The notes: a model not told the origin generated them from the letters alone. Counted from the first letter of the stretch, positions 1-9,460 are shown. The stretch is DNA of 64,000 bases from Enterobacteriaceae bacterium (GCA_031253755.1 JAIRVT010000050.1:1-64000), one strand, 5' to 3'. Numbers and translations: made by a program.

Positions 1-138
1 TACTTTGAAAATTCTAACTTGTACGCCCTCGAATTTAATAAATGAGATATCCGTTGCATCGATATCAAAAATATTATCTTGGTTGTTTTCAGAGTGAGCG
101 AGTCCCTGACCATTTAAGGCCACATTTTTAGATTTCAT
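1..138 (-). CDS. N-terminus of BRO-family/antirepressor-like protein (partial)
   Basis: An open frame starts at ATG 138 on the minus strand and runs off the left edge (46 codons visible). The visible peptide begins MKSKNVALNGQG and reaches FIKFEGVQVRIFKV, which resembles the start of the Bro-N domain (typically F-E-G-x-x-V-R followed by a G-E-P-W-F motif) of phage antirepressors. The diagnostic part of the domain is outside the window, so this is a tentative call. It lies 18 bp downstream of the AlpA-like gene on the same strand, fitting a phage-like regulatory block. The alternative is an unrelated small island protein. Confidence 0.4.
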   Translation of the reverse strand, partial: MKSKNVALNGQGLAHSENNQDNIFDIDATDISFIKFEGVQVRIFKV

Positions 139-156
139 ATTTTTACCCTGTCTTAA

Positions 157-438
157 TTAATTTGATTTTCGGCTGTAGGGGTTATTTACATTCTCTACTG
201 TTGGCGGGTTACGTACCCAGTGAAGCAGATCACTGAGCAACCAAGCACAAGAATTGCGGCCTAATGCCTTACGGGCGGGGAAGCGGCCTTCGTTTTCCAT
301 TTTCCATGCTGAGGTTCTGGAAATAGAAGTAATGTGCTGGCGTTCCTTTTCACGCACAAGACGATCATAAGGTTCACCATATTCGGAAAGGATAGAGCGA
401 CGCTCTTCTGGTGTAGGAGTGCTGTATTGAATGGTCAT
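157..438 (-). CDS. AlpA-family phage/island transcriptional regulator
   Basis: A protein of about 93 residues with a MerR-like helix-turn-helix in the AlpA/Vis arrangement: IT-SISRTSAWKMENEGRFPARKALGRNSCAWLLSD, the usual pattern of HTH, R-F-P, arginine-rich turn and S-x-x-x-x-W. AlpA-type proteins in P4-like elements control integrase and excision. The frame is open to 570, but the ATG at 438 has a good Shine-Dalgarno (GTGAGGG) while the upstream extension is hydrophobic and AT-rich, so I start at 438. Its upstream region carries repeated CATTGGTA half-sites that could be its operator. Confidence 0.8.
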   Translation of the reverse strand: MTIQYSTPTPEERRSILSEYGEPYDRLVREKERQHITSISRTSAWKMENEGRFPARKALGRNSCAWLLSDLLHWVRNPPTVENVNNPYSRKSN

Positions 439-573
439 GTTACCCTCACTGTTTCGTTGTTTTTGTGAGGGTATTTTTGCTGAGAAAAAATAAAAATATA
501 ATTGTGACAAAAGCAGATTTATTTTGATGCTTATCTTCTTGGTTGTAAGAACTGTTTTTATTACGATCAATCA

Positions 574-654
574 CATTGGTATTATTTCATACTAAGATAA
601 AACATAAAATACATTGGTACTTAATGATAATAAAAAACACATTTAGTACCAATG
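574..654. promoter_or_regulatory. Candidate operator: CATTGGTACT inverted repeat upstream of the AlpA-like gene
   Basis: CATTGGTACT at 612-621 and AGTACCAATG at 645-654 form a perfect 10-bp inverted repeat with a 23-bp spacer. A third CATTGGTA half-site is at 574-581. They lie between the unknown gene (stop at 665) and the AlpA-like start (438), so a regulatory role is plausible. No protein is known to bind here; the role is inference. Confidence 0.4.
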
Positions 655-664
655 CAGTAGGTTG

Positions 665-1426
665 TTATTTCTTCAGGGCTGACCTCACACTATCAATTGT
701 GATACTTTCATTTAAAAAACAAGATGTTATTTCGGCAGTTATGTTATAGAGAGGAGTTTTAAAATTCATCATAAAATAATCATTTAATGTTCTTATAAAA
801 TATAATCTTGCAATATTTGTTTTCCGTTTTATTATTTTATTTTCTTTTGTTTTATTATCTTTGTAGTTGTAAAAGTTGGTCAACAAATCACTAGCTTTCG
901 TAATTAACATACGCCTAGCAATTGGGCGCATCTGCATTTCCATTTCAGTAACACTATTTTCATTTATAAATTCAGCATCAGAGCATTTAACTATTAAGTT
1001 AGCAGCTACATTCATACTTTCTATTGGATTGTCCGTCTGTCGGCCAAATATTAGCTCCATAACATAGACATCATATGGAGTTTCTTTTATTTCATCAGAC
1101 AATGAATTGATTAATGATTTTATTTTATTTATTTTTCCCTCTTGTTCTTTTGGTGTCATAGCATTCCAATTGGATGGGCCAGATATTCCATCTTGAATGG
1201 AAGTAAACAATGAAAATAGCTTGAGTGATTGTTTATCACAATCTCCAGATTCATTAAATCTTTTGGATAATGGCTTTAATATTCCTTTCAGTCTTTCGTC
1301 AAAAATAAATTTATTGGATATTTCTTTAATTGATAGAGTAGTGTCACTAGGCTTGTGACGAATAGCTAGTTTAGATTCATGGAATGATATAAATAACTCT
1401 GGCACGTCCTCTGGATATTCTGTCAT
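665..1426 (-). CDS. Hypothetical protein coupled to integrase
   Basis: I do not recognise this 253-residue, very AT-rich gene. Its start codon overlaps the integrase stop in an ATGA arrangement, implying translational coupling. The protein is mostly polar and probably alpha-helical, with no obvious signal peptide or membrane segment; the C-terminal third is lysine-rich (KDNKTKENKIIKRKTNIARL). Being in the integrase transcript, it could be an element-maintenance or cargo (for example defence) gene, but nothing in the sequence fixes a function. Confidence 0.7.
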   Translation of the reverse strand: MTEYPEDVPELFISFHESKLAIRHKPSDTTLSIKEISNKFIFDERLKGILKPLSKRFNESGDCDKQSLKLFSLFTSIQDGISGPSNWNAMTPKEQEGKINKIKSLINSLSDEIKETPYDVYVMELIFGRQTDNPIESMNVAANLIVKCSDAEFINENSVTEMEMQMRPIARRMLITKASDLLTNFYNYKDNKTKENKIIKRKTNIARLYFIRTLNDYFMMNFKTPLYNITAEITSCFLNESITIDSVRSALKK

Positions 1427-2643
1427 TTTTTTCCTGCTTTTAATATAACCACATTCTCATAATTACCTGCCAATACATCCAAACGCTCACACCACTTATT
1501 TAAAGCATCTAGCTTTTCTGGTAGGTATTGGCTCTTATTGTATATCGCCATGATGCCCGGCAAAGCATGGCCTAGAAGTTGCTCAACTACGTGAGGTGCT
1601 ATGCCCATATCATTTAGCTTAGTTGCTAAGGTACGTCTCAAATCATGTAGTGTCCATTTTTCCGTATGCCCTAATTTTTTCCATATTTTCACTCCATATT
1701 TCGCTACTGTTGAACCGCATTTTAATTCACCAAGAAGATAAGTATTTTTATAATTATGACGAATAAGTCTTTCTAAGAACGACTTCATGTATTCTGGTAT
1801 TGGGCGAATGATTTTTTCATCTGTTTTGCTATGTTCTTTTGGAACAGTCCATTGCATAGAATTAAAATCCCATTCTGAACATTTCGATAATCTGGCCTCT
1901 TGAGTCCTACAGCCAAATACAACCAAGATTGTTAGTAAATTATTATAATAAGGAATGTGAGTATTTGTGTTTATGGAATTCCATAATTGACCTAACTCAT
2001 TATCTGTTAAGACTCTATTTACTTTATTTTGTACTTTTCCTACATCAGGAATGGTTAGATCATCCAAGGCATTACTAACAGCAAATTGCCTTACGCGGCA
2101 AAATCTTAAGGCTTGCTTGCATAGTTGAAATATATATCCAGCAGACACAGGCGAAGTTATTTTGATTTTATCAAAACATTGAAGCCAATAGCGTGTTTCA
2201 CAGTCTGACAGCGCCATATTCCCAATATTGGGGTAAATATATTTATTTAGCTGGGCTATAAGTTTATCAATGCCTGCGCGGTGATCTCTTCCGTAATTTT
2301 CAATCCAATACTCAATAGCATCTTTTACAGTGACTGGCTTTAATGATTCCTGCATCACTAAGTTAAATTGGAGCTTCGGATCTTTACCGGATGCCAACCA
2401 GTTACGGCATTTGTCTCGTGTTTCACGAGCTTGTTTGAGTGGCATATCAGGATAGCGCCCAATGGTAAGGCGGTTTAATTTCTTGCCATCAAGCCGATAG
2501 GTAAAAACCCAACTAATACCACCAGCTTTAGACACTTTTGCGCTTAAGCCTGCACCATCAGCAAAAAATTCGATAGCATCTCTTTCTTTTCCGTGTAGTG
2601 TTTTAAGTTTTTTGTCGTTGAGTTTGTTCAGTTCGGCAGCCAT
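1423..2643 (-). CDS. Tyrosine recombinase, P4-type integrase
   Basis: Site-specific recombinase of about 406 residues. The N-terminal part (residues 1-95) matches the DUF4102 arm-binding domain typical of P4-like integrases, followed by a SAM-like core-binding domain (about 105-200) and the catalytic domain. Active-site residues can be read, numbered from the ATG at 2643: Arg246 (GCRTQEA), Lys273 (HSKTDE), His333/Arg336 (LHDLRRT), His359 (LLGHA) and the nucleophile Tyr368 (AIYNKS). All are present, so it should be active. A GTG six bases upstream (2649) is an alternative start, but the AGGTG Shine-Dalgarno is spaced better for 2643. It is first in the leftward island transcript. Confidence 0.93.
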   Translation of the reverse strand: MAAELNKLNDKKLKTLHGKERDAIEFFADGAGLSAKVSKAGGISWVFTYRLDGKKLNRLTIGRYPDMPLKQARETRDKCRNWLASGKDPKLQFNLVMQESLKPVTVKDAIEYWIENYGRDHRAGIDKLIAQLNKYIYPNIGNMALSDCETRYWLQCFDKIKITSPVSAGYIFQLCKQALRFCRVRQFAVSNALDDLTIPDVGKVQNKVNRVLTDNELGQLWNSINTNTHIPYYNNLLTILVVFGCRTQEARLSKCSEWDFNSMQWTVPKEHSKTDEKIIRPIPEYMKSFLERLIRHNYKNTYLLGELKCGSTVAKYGVKIWKKLGHTEKWTLHDLRRTLATKLNDMGIAPHVVEQLLGHALPGIMAIYNKSQYLPEKLDALNKWCERLDVLAGNYENVVILKAGKK

Positions 2644-2657
2644 GTTCACCTAAGATC

Positions 2658-2795
2658 TTTATACATATGTTTATACATAGTGTGCTGCAAAAGTGGAGAA
2701 ACGTCAATAAACACTGGAACAATACACAGTGTGTGTTTTTATATAATATTTTGATTTTAAATGTAAAAAATAAACTTAAGGAAACACTAGAACAA
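2658..2795. repeat. Direct repeats upstream of integrase (possible arm-type sites)
   Basis: Two 14-bp direct repeats differing at one base, AAACACTGGAACAA (2709-2722) and AAACACTAGAACAA (2782-2795), flank an AT-rich stretch. A TTTATACATA pair sits at about 2658-2677 just before the integrase. Their position between the integrase and the presumed element end is where P4-type integrases and AlpA/Vis proteins bind. The binding role is inferred. Confidence 0.35.
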
Positions 2796-2927
2796 GAAGT
2801 AATACGATGTTTGATGATCTGACTGAGGCACATCGGAGCTGAGCGAATTTCAAGATCGATGAATTTTATCGCTGGGTTTTATTGATCGTGCTGCTTATAT
2901 TAATTAATTAATTAAATAAATCTTCTG

Positions 2928-2963
2928 AGGCGGACTGTATTTTTATGCAGTTCGCCTTTTTTA
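2928..2963 (+). terminator. Rho-independent terminator
   Basis: Stem AGGCGGACTG (2928-2937) pairs with CAGTTCGCCT (2948-2957), one G-T pair, followed by a T run. It reads as a plus-strand terminator although no intact plus-strand gene precedes it in this window; it may terminate a gene displaced by island insertion. Confidence 0.7.
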
Positions 2964-3423
2964 ATTCTCTTCTGTCAAGGTGAGTCTTGCCGTCTTTCGG
3001 ATTGTTTCTGGGCCATAAAAGCAGAATGGTGAATTTACTCAAACTGTAAATTAAAATTTTTTAAATTATTATTCTGCCCACCTCGTTTAAGTTTGAAATT
3101 TAAATCTGTTTATTTTGAATTTTCTAGTGATAAATAAAATCATATTTTGTGAATGTGATGTTGTTTTTTGGCCGTGGAAATGATTATTCCAAATGTAATC
3201 ATGAGAAATCAATAGCATCTGAACATGATTTAATTATTTAAATTTAATGTGTTTTTATGTTGCCTACTCAGTTTTATAACAATGAAAATTACTGTTTTCT
3301 TGTAATAAAAGTGTGACGCAAATCCTAAAATTTAACTAATCGTTTTCTAGACTATTATCCTGTATTGGATTTTTATGTTTAGCATATTATGCTTGCGCAT
3401 ATTATTCACAGGTAGGGGGCAAA
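2964..3423. other. AT-rich intergenic region upstream of dadA
   Basis: About 460 bp with no convincing gene. It holds the presumed dadA promoter region. In E. coli dad operons this region binds Lrp and CRP; here I see only a half CRP-like site (TGTGACG at about 3311), so regulation is not assigned. Confidence 0.5.
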
Positions 3424-4725
3424 ATGAAGGTCCTTATTTTAGGCAGTGGCGTTATTGGCGTCACCAGTGCCTGGTATTTGGCTCAAGAGGGTCATGAAGT
3501 TATCGTTGTGGATCGCCAACAAAGTGCGGCTGAAGAAACGAGCGCCGGTAACGCAGGGCAAATTTCGCCAGGATATGCAACTCCCTGGGGAGCGCCGGGT
3601 ATTCCATTGAAAGCAGTAAAATGGATGTTTCAGCGCCATGCTCCGTTAGCGATTCGTCCTGATGGTTCACTGTTTCAATTGCGCTGGATGTGGCAAATGC
3701 TGCGCAATTGTGATGCGGATCATTACGCGATGAACAAAAGCAGAATGGTACGCTTGGCGGAATATAGCCGTGACTGTATTAAACAACTGCGTGCGGATAC
3801 CGGTATCCAGTATGAAGGCCGTCAGGGTGGAACGTTACAATTATTCAGAACGAACAAACAATTCGATAATGCCGCTAGTGATATCGCTGTGCTGGAGCAG
3901 GAAGGTGTTCCTTATCAGCTACTAACACCAGAACAATTAGCGTCTATCGAACCTGCACTTGCCCATGTCTCCCATAAATTAACCGGCGGGTTACAGTTAC
4001 CCAACGATGAAACCGGTGATTGCCAGATTTTCACCAAAGAACTGGCAAAAATGGCAGAAAAAGCGGGTGTTAAGTTCGTTTTTAATCGGCAAATTAAGCA
4101 AATTTTAGCCGATGGAAATAAGATAACAGGTATCCAATGCGATGATGGCATCATGACCGCCGATCAGTATGTTATCGCAATGGGATCGTATTCAACTGAA
4201 TTACTGAAAGAGTTTATCACCATCCCGGTTTATCCCTTGAAAGGCTATTCTTTGACCATGCCGGTAATGGATGAAGCGAGAGCGCCTGTTTCCACCGTAT
4301 TGGATGAAACGTACAAAATAGCCATTACCCGCTTTGATGACCGTATTCGCGTTGGTGGCATGGCTGAAGTTGTTGGTTTTAATCTGGATGTACGGAAAAC
4401 CCGTTGTGAAACCCTCAAAATGGTCGTAGATGATCTTTATCACAAGGGGGGGAATATTGCCGAAGCTTCATTCTGGAGCGGGTTACGGCCAATGACACCG
4501 GATGGCACACCCATTGTAGGCGCAACCAAATACCCTAACCTTTATTTAAATACCGGACATGGAACACTTGGTTGGACGATGGCCTGTGGGTCAGGAAAAC
4601 TATTGTCTGACTTAATATCGGGTAAGACACCAGAAATTGCGGCGGATGATCTCTCTGTATCCCGGTATATTGATGGATTTAACACACAAGTGCTTCGGTT
4701 GAAGCCTCGTTTACATACTGCATAA
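3424..4725 (+). CDS. dadA: D-amino acid dehydrogenase (small subunit)
   Basis: FAD-dependent enzyme of 433 residues that oxidatively deaminates D-alanine and other D-amino acids to keto acids at the inner membrane, feeding electrons to quinone. The N-terminal dinucleotide-binding fold is clear: [18 protein letters not shown] (GxGxxG at 7-12) ending in an acidic/basic VVDR. The C-terminal [14 protein letters not shown] segment is typical of DadA. Strong Shine-Dalgarno (AGGGGG) six bases before the ATG. It is followed after 27 bp by the alanine racemase gene, the standard dad operon for L-alanine catabolism via D-alanine. Confidence 0.96.
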   Translation: MKVLILGSGVIGVTSAWYLAQEGHEVIVVDRQQSAAEETSAGNAGQISPGYATPWGAPGIPLKAVKWMFQRHAPLAIRPDGSLFQLRWMWQMLRNCDADHYAMNKSRMVRLAEYSRDCIKQLRADTGIQYEGRQGGTLQLFRTNKQFDNAASDIAVLEQEGVPYQLLTPEQLASIEPALAHVSHKLTGGLQLPNDETGDCQIFTKELAKMAEKAGVKFVFNRQIKQILADGNKITGIQCDDGIMTADQYVIAMGSYSTELLKEFITIPVYPLKGYSLTMPVMDEARAPVSTVLDETYKIAITRFDDRIRVGGMAEVVGFNLDVRKTRCETLKMVVDDLYHKGGNIAEASFWSGLRPMTPDGTPIVGATKYPNLYLNTGHGTLGWTMACGSGKLLSDLISGKTPEIAADDLSVSRYIDGFNTQVLRLKPRLHTA

Positions 4726-4752
4726 AATAAAAATATCTTAGAAGGAGCTATC

Positions 4753-5835
4753 ATGCCGCGTCCTATTTTGGCAACGATTCATCCCGATGCATTGCGCCAT
4801 AATTTAACGGTGATCCGCCAGAAAGTCAGTAATAGTAAAATTTGGTCGGTAGTTAAGGCGAATGCATACGGGCATGGGCTGGACAGAATATGGCAATCAC
4901 TTAAGCAGACGGATGGGTTTGCGCTGCTTGACATGAAGGAAGCTATTTATTTAAGAGAGCAGGGCTGGCAAGGCCCTATTCTATTGTTGGAAGGCTTTTT
5001 TAAAGCCGAAGATTTGTTAGTTGTTAATCAGTATGCACTGACGGTTGCCGTGCATAGTCACTGGCAACTTGAGGCGATAAAAGCCGCCCGGCTGGATAAG
5101 CCCATTGATATTTACCTGAAACTGAATAGTGGTATGAACCGTCTGGGTTTTTCCCCAGCCGAATATCCTCAGGTGATGACGGTGGCGAATGGAATACAAA
5201 ACATCAATTCAGTCACTTTAATGACCCATTTTGCTAATTCTGATAATGAAATCGGTGTTGATGGGCAATTTGCAGTGATTGAAAAAATCATTGCGCAGCT
5301 TGGAATGGATTCGCTTCCTCATTGCCTGGCTAATTCTGGTGCAGTGTTGTGGTATCCGAAAACGCACGGTGATTGGGTCAGGCCCGGCATTGTGCTGTAT
5401 GGCGCTTCTCCCAGTGGAAAATGGCGTGATATTGCAGAAATAGGGCTAAGGCCAGCCATGAGTTTACAGAGTGAAATTATTGCGGTTCATGAGCTTTCGG
5501 AAGGGGAAAAAATTGGTTATGGCAGCCGCTATACCACCCAACAACATGTAACCCGTGTAGGAACAGTCGCATGTGGTTATGCGGATGGTTATCCGCGACA
5601 TGCCCCTACCGGTACGCCTGTTATTGTTGATGGCATTCGTACCCGTTTGTTGGGAGCTATCTCAATGGATATGATGACCGTTGATCTGACACCGTGCCCG
5701 CAGGCAACCATTGGTAGCCCAGTGGAATTATGGGGCACAAAGCTGCCGGTGGATGAAGTAGCAGAAGCAGCCGGAACCGTGGGTTATGAATTATTGTGTG
5801 CGTTAGCCAAACGTGTCCCGGTTATTATCGGTTGA
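4753..5835 (+). CDS. dadX: Alanine racemase, catabolic
   Basis: PLP-dependent racemase of 360 residues converting L- to D-alanine. The PLP lysine sits at Lys35 in VVKANAYGHG and the second catalytic base at about Tyr256 in KIGYGSRYTT. Other conserved marks are LKLNSGMNRLGF and SMDMMTVDLT. Shine-Dalgarno GAAGGAG precedes the ATG. Placement directly after dadA favours the catabolic dadX over the biosynthetic alr; if no second racemase exists in the genome it would also supply D-alanine for peptidoglycan. Confidence 0.95.
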   Translation: MPRPILATIHPDALRHNLTVIRQKVSNSKIWSVVKANAYGHGLDRIWQSLKQTDGFALLDMKEAIYLREQGWQGPILLLEGFFKAEDLLVVNQYALTVAVHSHWQLEAIKAARLDKPIDIYLKLNSGMNRLGFSPAEYPQVMTVANGIQNINSVTLMTHFANSDNEIGVDGQFAVIEKIIAQLGMDSLPHCLANSGAVLWYPKTHGDWVRPGIVLYGASPSGKWRDIAEIGLRPAMSLQSEIIAVHELSEGEKIGYGSRYTTQQHVTRVGTVACGYADGYPRHAPTGTPVIVDGIRTRLLGAISMDMMTVDLTPCPQATIGSPVELWGTKLPVDEVAEAAGTVGYELLCALAKRVPVIIG

Positions 5836-5850
5836 CGTTATCGTTCTGAG

Positions 5851-5906
5851 GTTACTGTTTTAAGGTTACTGTTTTAAGGTTATTGCCTTAAGGTTATTGC
5901 TCTCAT
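5851..5906. repeat. Four tandem 14-bp repeats
   Basis: GTTACTGTTTTAAG occurs twice exactly (5851-5864, 5865-5878), then as GTTATTGCCTTAAG and a diverged GTTATTGCTCTCAT. They lie 15 bp after the dadX stop. Probably a local slippage product; no function is visible. Confidence 0.85.
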
Positions 5907-5911
5907 ACTCT

Positions 5912-5960
5912 CAGGCATTTTTTTCGTACGGTGCTGACTGACAGACGAAATAAATGCCTG
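5912..5960. terminator. Imperfect inverted repeat 3' of dadX
   Basis: Arms CAGGCATTTTTTTCGT (5912-5927) and ACGAAATAAATGCCTG (5945-5960) pair at 15 of 16 positions around a 17-nt loop. It lies between the convergent dadX and yeaD genes and could end either transcript, although no T run follows the outer arm, so it is not a canonical intrinsic terminator. Confidence 0.5.
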
Positions 5961-6057
5961 CGTTGATTTATCACATCGCTAGCCTCATAATTTCTCCAGT
6001 TAACTCTTTATTCAATGAGTATTGGATTCGATCAGCATTGGATAGCATGGATCGTCA

Positions 6058-6930
6058 TCAAACATGCTTACGGCAACGAATAACGACAGCCAGCTTGCCA
6101 GGATTATCCTCTTGAGAGCATAACGGAGTGTTGATACGTGCTGTTTCAATGCAGGCCATATTCTTATAACCCTCACTACCCATGTCTGTCATGCTGCTCG
6201 ATAATTCAGCACCGGGATTCCAGCAAACCACATCACTATGATGATAATGGTGAATTTCGACAGTGCGTTGCCATTGTGTATCTCTGATCAGGCTGAAATC
6301 TTCTGGCTCAGTGTAAATGCGATCAGTCCGCCCCTGAAATACCAGATCTTCATCCGTGCGGTGCTCTTTATCTGCAACGGTATCAATAAAATGACCGCCT
6401 AACCCGCTGACCCGAATTTGATTGATATCACTGACATTAAAATAAGAGTGCAGGGCGCATGTAGCCTGATGATCACCGTGAGATTCCAGCTCAACTTCGC
6501 AGGTTTCTCCCAATTTGAAGCGGGCGATAAGCGTAAACTCATGCGGCCATAATTGCTTCGTGTAGTCACTGCTTTGTAGTGTGAAAGTTAAAATAACACC
6601 ATGATTATTCTCATTGTGTGCCTTAAATTCCCACGGTAATATCCGGGCAAAACCATGGCTCGGTGTGCCTCTAGTGCCAAACCAGGGCCAACAGATGGGA
6701 ATCCCGCCACGAATAGCAGTACCCGCCTGAAATTTTGATTGATTGCTTAACCACAATACTGGCTCCTCGCCACTGGGTTGCCATGCTATAAGATGCGCCC
6801 CCTGAAGGCTGATCGCACTACGGACTTTGGGATGAGAAATCACAATTAATGGAAATCCATCAATATTCCGCTGAGTGATGTAAGGGGTGATCTGTTTTAC
6901 AATCGGTAATGAAAAGATTTTATGATGCAT
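6058..6930 (-). CDS. yeaD: D-hexose-6-phosphate mutarotase (aldose 1-epimerase family)
   Basis: Cytoplasmic glucose-6-phosphate 1-epimerase-like protein of about 290 residues. Family marks are SLQGAHLIAWQPSGEEPVLW, AIRGGIPICWPWFG, GFARILPWEF and LHSYFNVSDI. The frame stays open to 7083, but E. coli YeaD begins just before the equivalent of KIFSLPIVKQI, so ATG 6930 (with AAGG upstream) is chosen; ATG 6936 is equally possible. In E. coli yeaD lies directly downstream of gapA, as here. Confidence 0.92.
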   Translation of the reverse strand: MHHKIFSLPIVKQITPYITQRNIDGFPLIVISHPKVRSAISLQGAHLIAWQPSGEEPVLWLSNQSKFQAGTAIRGGIPICWPWFGTRGTPSHGFARILPWEFKAHNENNHGVILTFTLQSSDYTKQLWPHEFTLIARFKLGETCEVELESHGDHQATCALHSYFNVSDINQIRVSGLGGHFIDTVADKEHRTDEDLVFQGRTDRIYTEPEDFSLIRDTQWQRTVEIHHYHHSDVVCWNPGAELSSSMTDMGSEGYKNMACIETARINTPLCSQEDNPGKLAVVIRCRKHV

Positions 6931-7032
6931 TATCATGGCCTTATATAAAACTATGCTGATATACCCATCATCCGTTGGGCAGTCCGTTGGGTATAGTGAG
7001 TGAGGCAAGAATAGCGTATTGTGGGAAAGAGG

Positions 7033-7063
7033 CAAAATAAAGCCACCCATAATAAGGTGGCTT
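7033..7063 (-). terminator. Terminator of gapA
   Basis: AGCCACC (7041-7047) pairs with GGTGGCT (7056-7062); read on the minus strand the stem is followed by TTATTTT. It lies beyond the repeat that separates it from the gapA stop codon, so the repeat would be part of the gapA 3' untranslated region. Confidence 0.75.
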
Positions 7064-7064
7064 A

Positions 7065-7146
7065 ATATCCCGTCGTCTTTCAAGCAGCCTCTTTGTTGGC
7101 TTCGCTCGCTTGCAGCAAGCGATGCAACTCGAAATCCATAGGGTAT
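7065..7146. repeat. Interspersed palindromic repeat (ATACCC family), copy A
   Basis: Begins ATATCCCGTCGTCTTTCAAG and ends GCAACTCGAAATCCATAGGGTAT; the two ends are imperfect inverted repeats. The internal segment holds a GCTTGCAGCAAGC palindrome. The last 30-odd bases recur almost exactly at 19894-19930 (copy B). It sits between gapA and its terminator. Confidence 0.85.
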
Positions 7147-7167
7147 GTATAAAGTATGCGGGTTTAA

Positions 7168-8268
<1,101 letters not shown>

Positions 8269-8370
8269 TCAGAAACCACTATCTGAACATTCGTTGTACA
8301 ACCCTAACAGGCTCTACACCCATTATTATCAGGGTATGGAACGATATTTAAAGTTACCATTGGTTAGATA

Positions 8371-8386
8371 TGTGAGACTTATCACA
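8371..8386. promoter_or_regulatory. CRP (cAMP receptor protein) site between gapA and msrB
   Basis: TGTGAGACTTATCACA is an exact match to the CRP core TGTGA-N6-TCACA. It lies in the divergent gapA/msrB region, 207 bp upstream of the gapA start and 96 bp upstream of msrB. CRP control of gapA is known in E. coli; which gene is served here is inference. Confidence 0.65.
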
Positions 8387-8481
8387 ATTGGTGAAGTAAA
8401 TCATCATGTTAAATGCGTTAAAATATTTTTAACTATGGCTTTTTTACTGCCTTATGGTGGTAGTTATGCAAGGTGACTGTT

Positions 8482-8889
8482 ATGACCAGAAATATTTCTC
8501 TTTCTTTGGAGCAACTTAGCGAAATGCAACGCTATGTCACGCAGGAAGCAGGCACTGAGCCACCTTTCTCTGGAAAGCTGCTGCACAATAAAAAAAGTGG
8601 CATTTATCACTGTCTGTGCTGCTCTCAGCCATTGTTTGTTTCTGATACCAAATTTGATTCTGGCTGTGGTTGGCCGAGTTTTTATCAGCCCATTAATGAA
8701 GAGTCAATTAATTATATTGATGATTATTCTCACCATATGCACCGAATAGAAGTACGTTGCAACCATTGTCAGGCGCATTTAGGGCATGTTTTTCCTGATG
8801 GGCCAGCACCAACAGGTGAACGTTTCTGTATTAATTCTGCTGCATTGCGTTTTGTTGATGAAAAAACAGGTGAAGATACAGCAGGCTAA
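8482..8889 (+). CDS. msrB: Peptide-methionine (R)-S-oxide reductase
   Basis: Repairs methionine-R-sulfoxide in proteins, using thioredoxin. The 135-residue protein carries the zinc cysteines C44-x2-C47 and C93-x2-C96, the [10 protein letters not shown] segment and the catalytic Cys116 in [16 protein letters not shown] nine bases upstream (8473) is in frame, but AAGGTG at 8470-8475 is the Shine-Dalgarno for ATG 8482. Divergent from gapA as in E. coli, and followed by yeaC. Confidence 0.96.
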   Translation: MTRNISLSLEQLSEMQRYVTQEAGTEPPFSGKLLHNKKSGIYHCLCCSQPLFVSDTKFDSGCGWPSFYQPINEESINYIDDYSHHMHRIEVRCNHCQAHLGHVFPDGPAPTGERFCINSAALRFVDEKTGEDTAG

Positions 8890-9003
8890 GACTATTATCG
8901 AAGTCGTTTTTTATTATAGTGAAATTGGTTTTTATAAAATCGATTCAGCTAAGTCAGTAACCGTAATATCGCGATTAACCGCAAAGTTGTTAAGGAAATA
9001 TTG

Positions 9004-9288
9004 ATGAAGTTAGATGACTTACTTTCTGCCATGACACCTGAAATTTATCAACGGTTGGTTCAGGCAGTTGAATTGGGAAAATGGCAAGATGGCGTTCCGT
9101 TAACACCAGAACAGAAAGAAAACAGTTTGCAGATGGTGATGCTTTGGCAAGCCAGACATAACCATGATCCAGAACATATGACGGTTGGTACAGATGGTCA
9201 AATTGCAGTAAAAAGCAAGCAAGAACTGAAAGCGATATTCCAGTCTGACATGGTTGTTAAATTGAAACCACAACCAGAGGAAGAGTGA
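9004..9288 (+). CDS. yeaC: YeaC family protein (DUF1315)
   Basis: Small soluble protein of 94 residues, MKLDDLLSAMTPEIYQRLVQAVELGKW..., matching the uncharacterised YeaC family that follows msrB in enterobacteria. No catalytic motif is evident. The in-frame TTG immediately upstream is ignored because AAGGA is spaced for the ATG at 9004. Function unknown. Confidence 0.85.
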   Translation: MKLDDLLSAMTPEIYQRLVQAVELGKWQDGVPLTPEQKENSLQMVMLWQARHNHDPEHMTVGTDGQIAVKSKQELKAIFQSDMVVKLKPQPEEE

Positions 9289-9336
9289 AGCGATACCGTT
9301 AAAACGGTATACAACACCAGACAGTTCAAACAATCA

Positions 9337-9413
9337 CCTCGTCCTGTACCGTTTTTATATAGTCAATTAAATAGTGACTTAATTAAATAGTGACTCGATA
9401 TAAAAGGACGAGG
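9337..9413. repeat. Long imperfect inverted repeat with internal direct repeats
   Basis: CCTCGTCCT...TTTTTATAT (9337-9360) pairs with ATATAAAA-GGACGAGG (9398-9413), with one 6-nt bulge. The loop carries AATTAAATAGTGACT twice in tandem (about 9365-9395). It sits between the convergent yeaC and pncA genes; it may act as a transcript end but lacks a terminal T run. Confidence 0.6.
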
Positions 9414-9460
9414 CCAGAGAAAGCTGCACAATGGTGATTGCCAGAAATTAAAACAAATTT

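Larger units (their letters stand above)
1..2800. mobile_element. Right end of a P4-like integrative element
   Basis: A leftward block of four genes: partial BRO-type gene, AlpA-like regulator, unknown gene and tyrosine recombinase. The integrase is outermost, next to the conserved dadA region, as in P4-type satellites and genomic islands where int abuts the attachment site. The block is visibly more AT-rich than the flanking core genes. The left end lies outside the window and I find no tRNA or clear duplicated att core here, so the right boundary (about 2.8 kb) is only inferred from the end of the integrase upstream region. Confidence 0.6.

Noticed and set aside
1-2800. Interpreting the left region as a complete prophage
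   Set aside because: Only integrase, AlpA-like and two small genes are visible; no structural or lysis genes.
2603-2833. Minus-strand frame upstream of the integrase
   Set aside because: Low-complexity hydrophobic translation overlapping the integrase start, without start context.
5851-5906. Tandem 14-bp units considered as iterons or CRISPR
   Set aside because: Only four decaying units with no spacer and no replication gene nearby.
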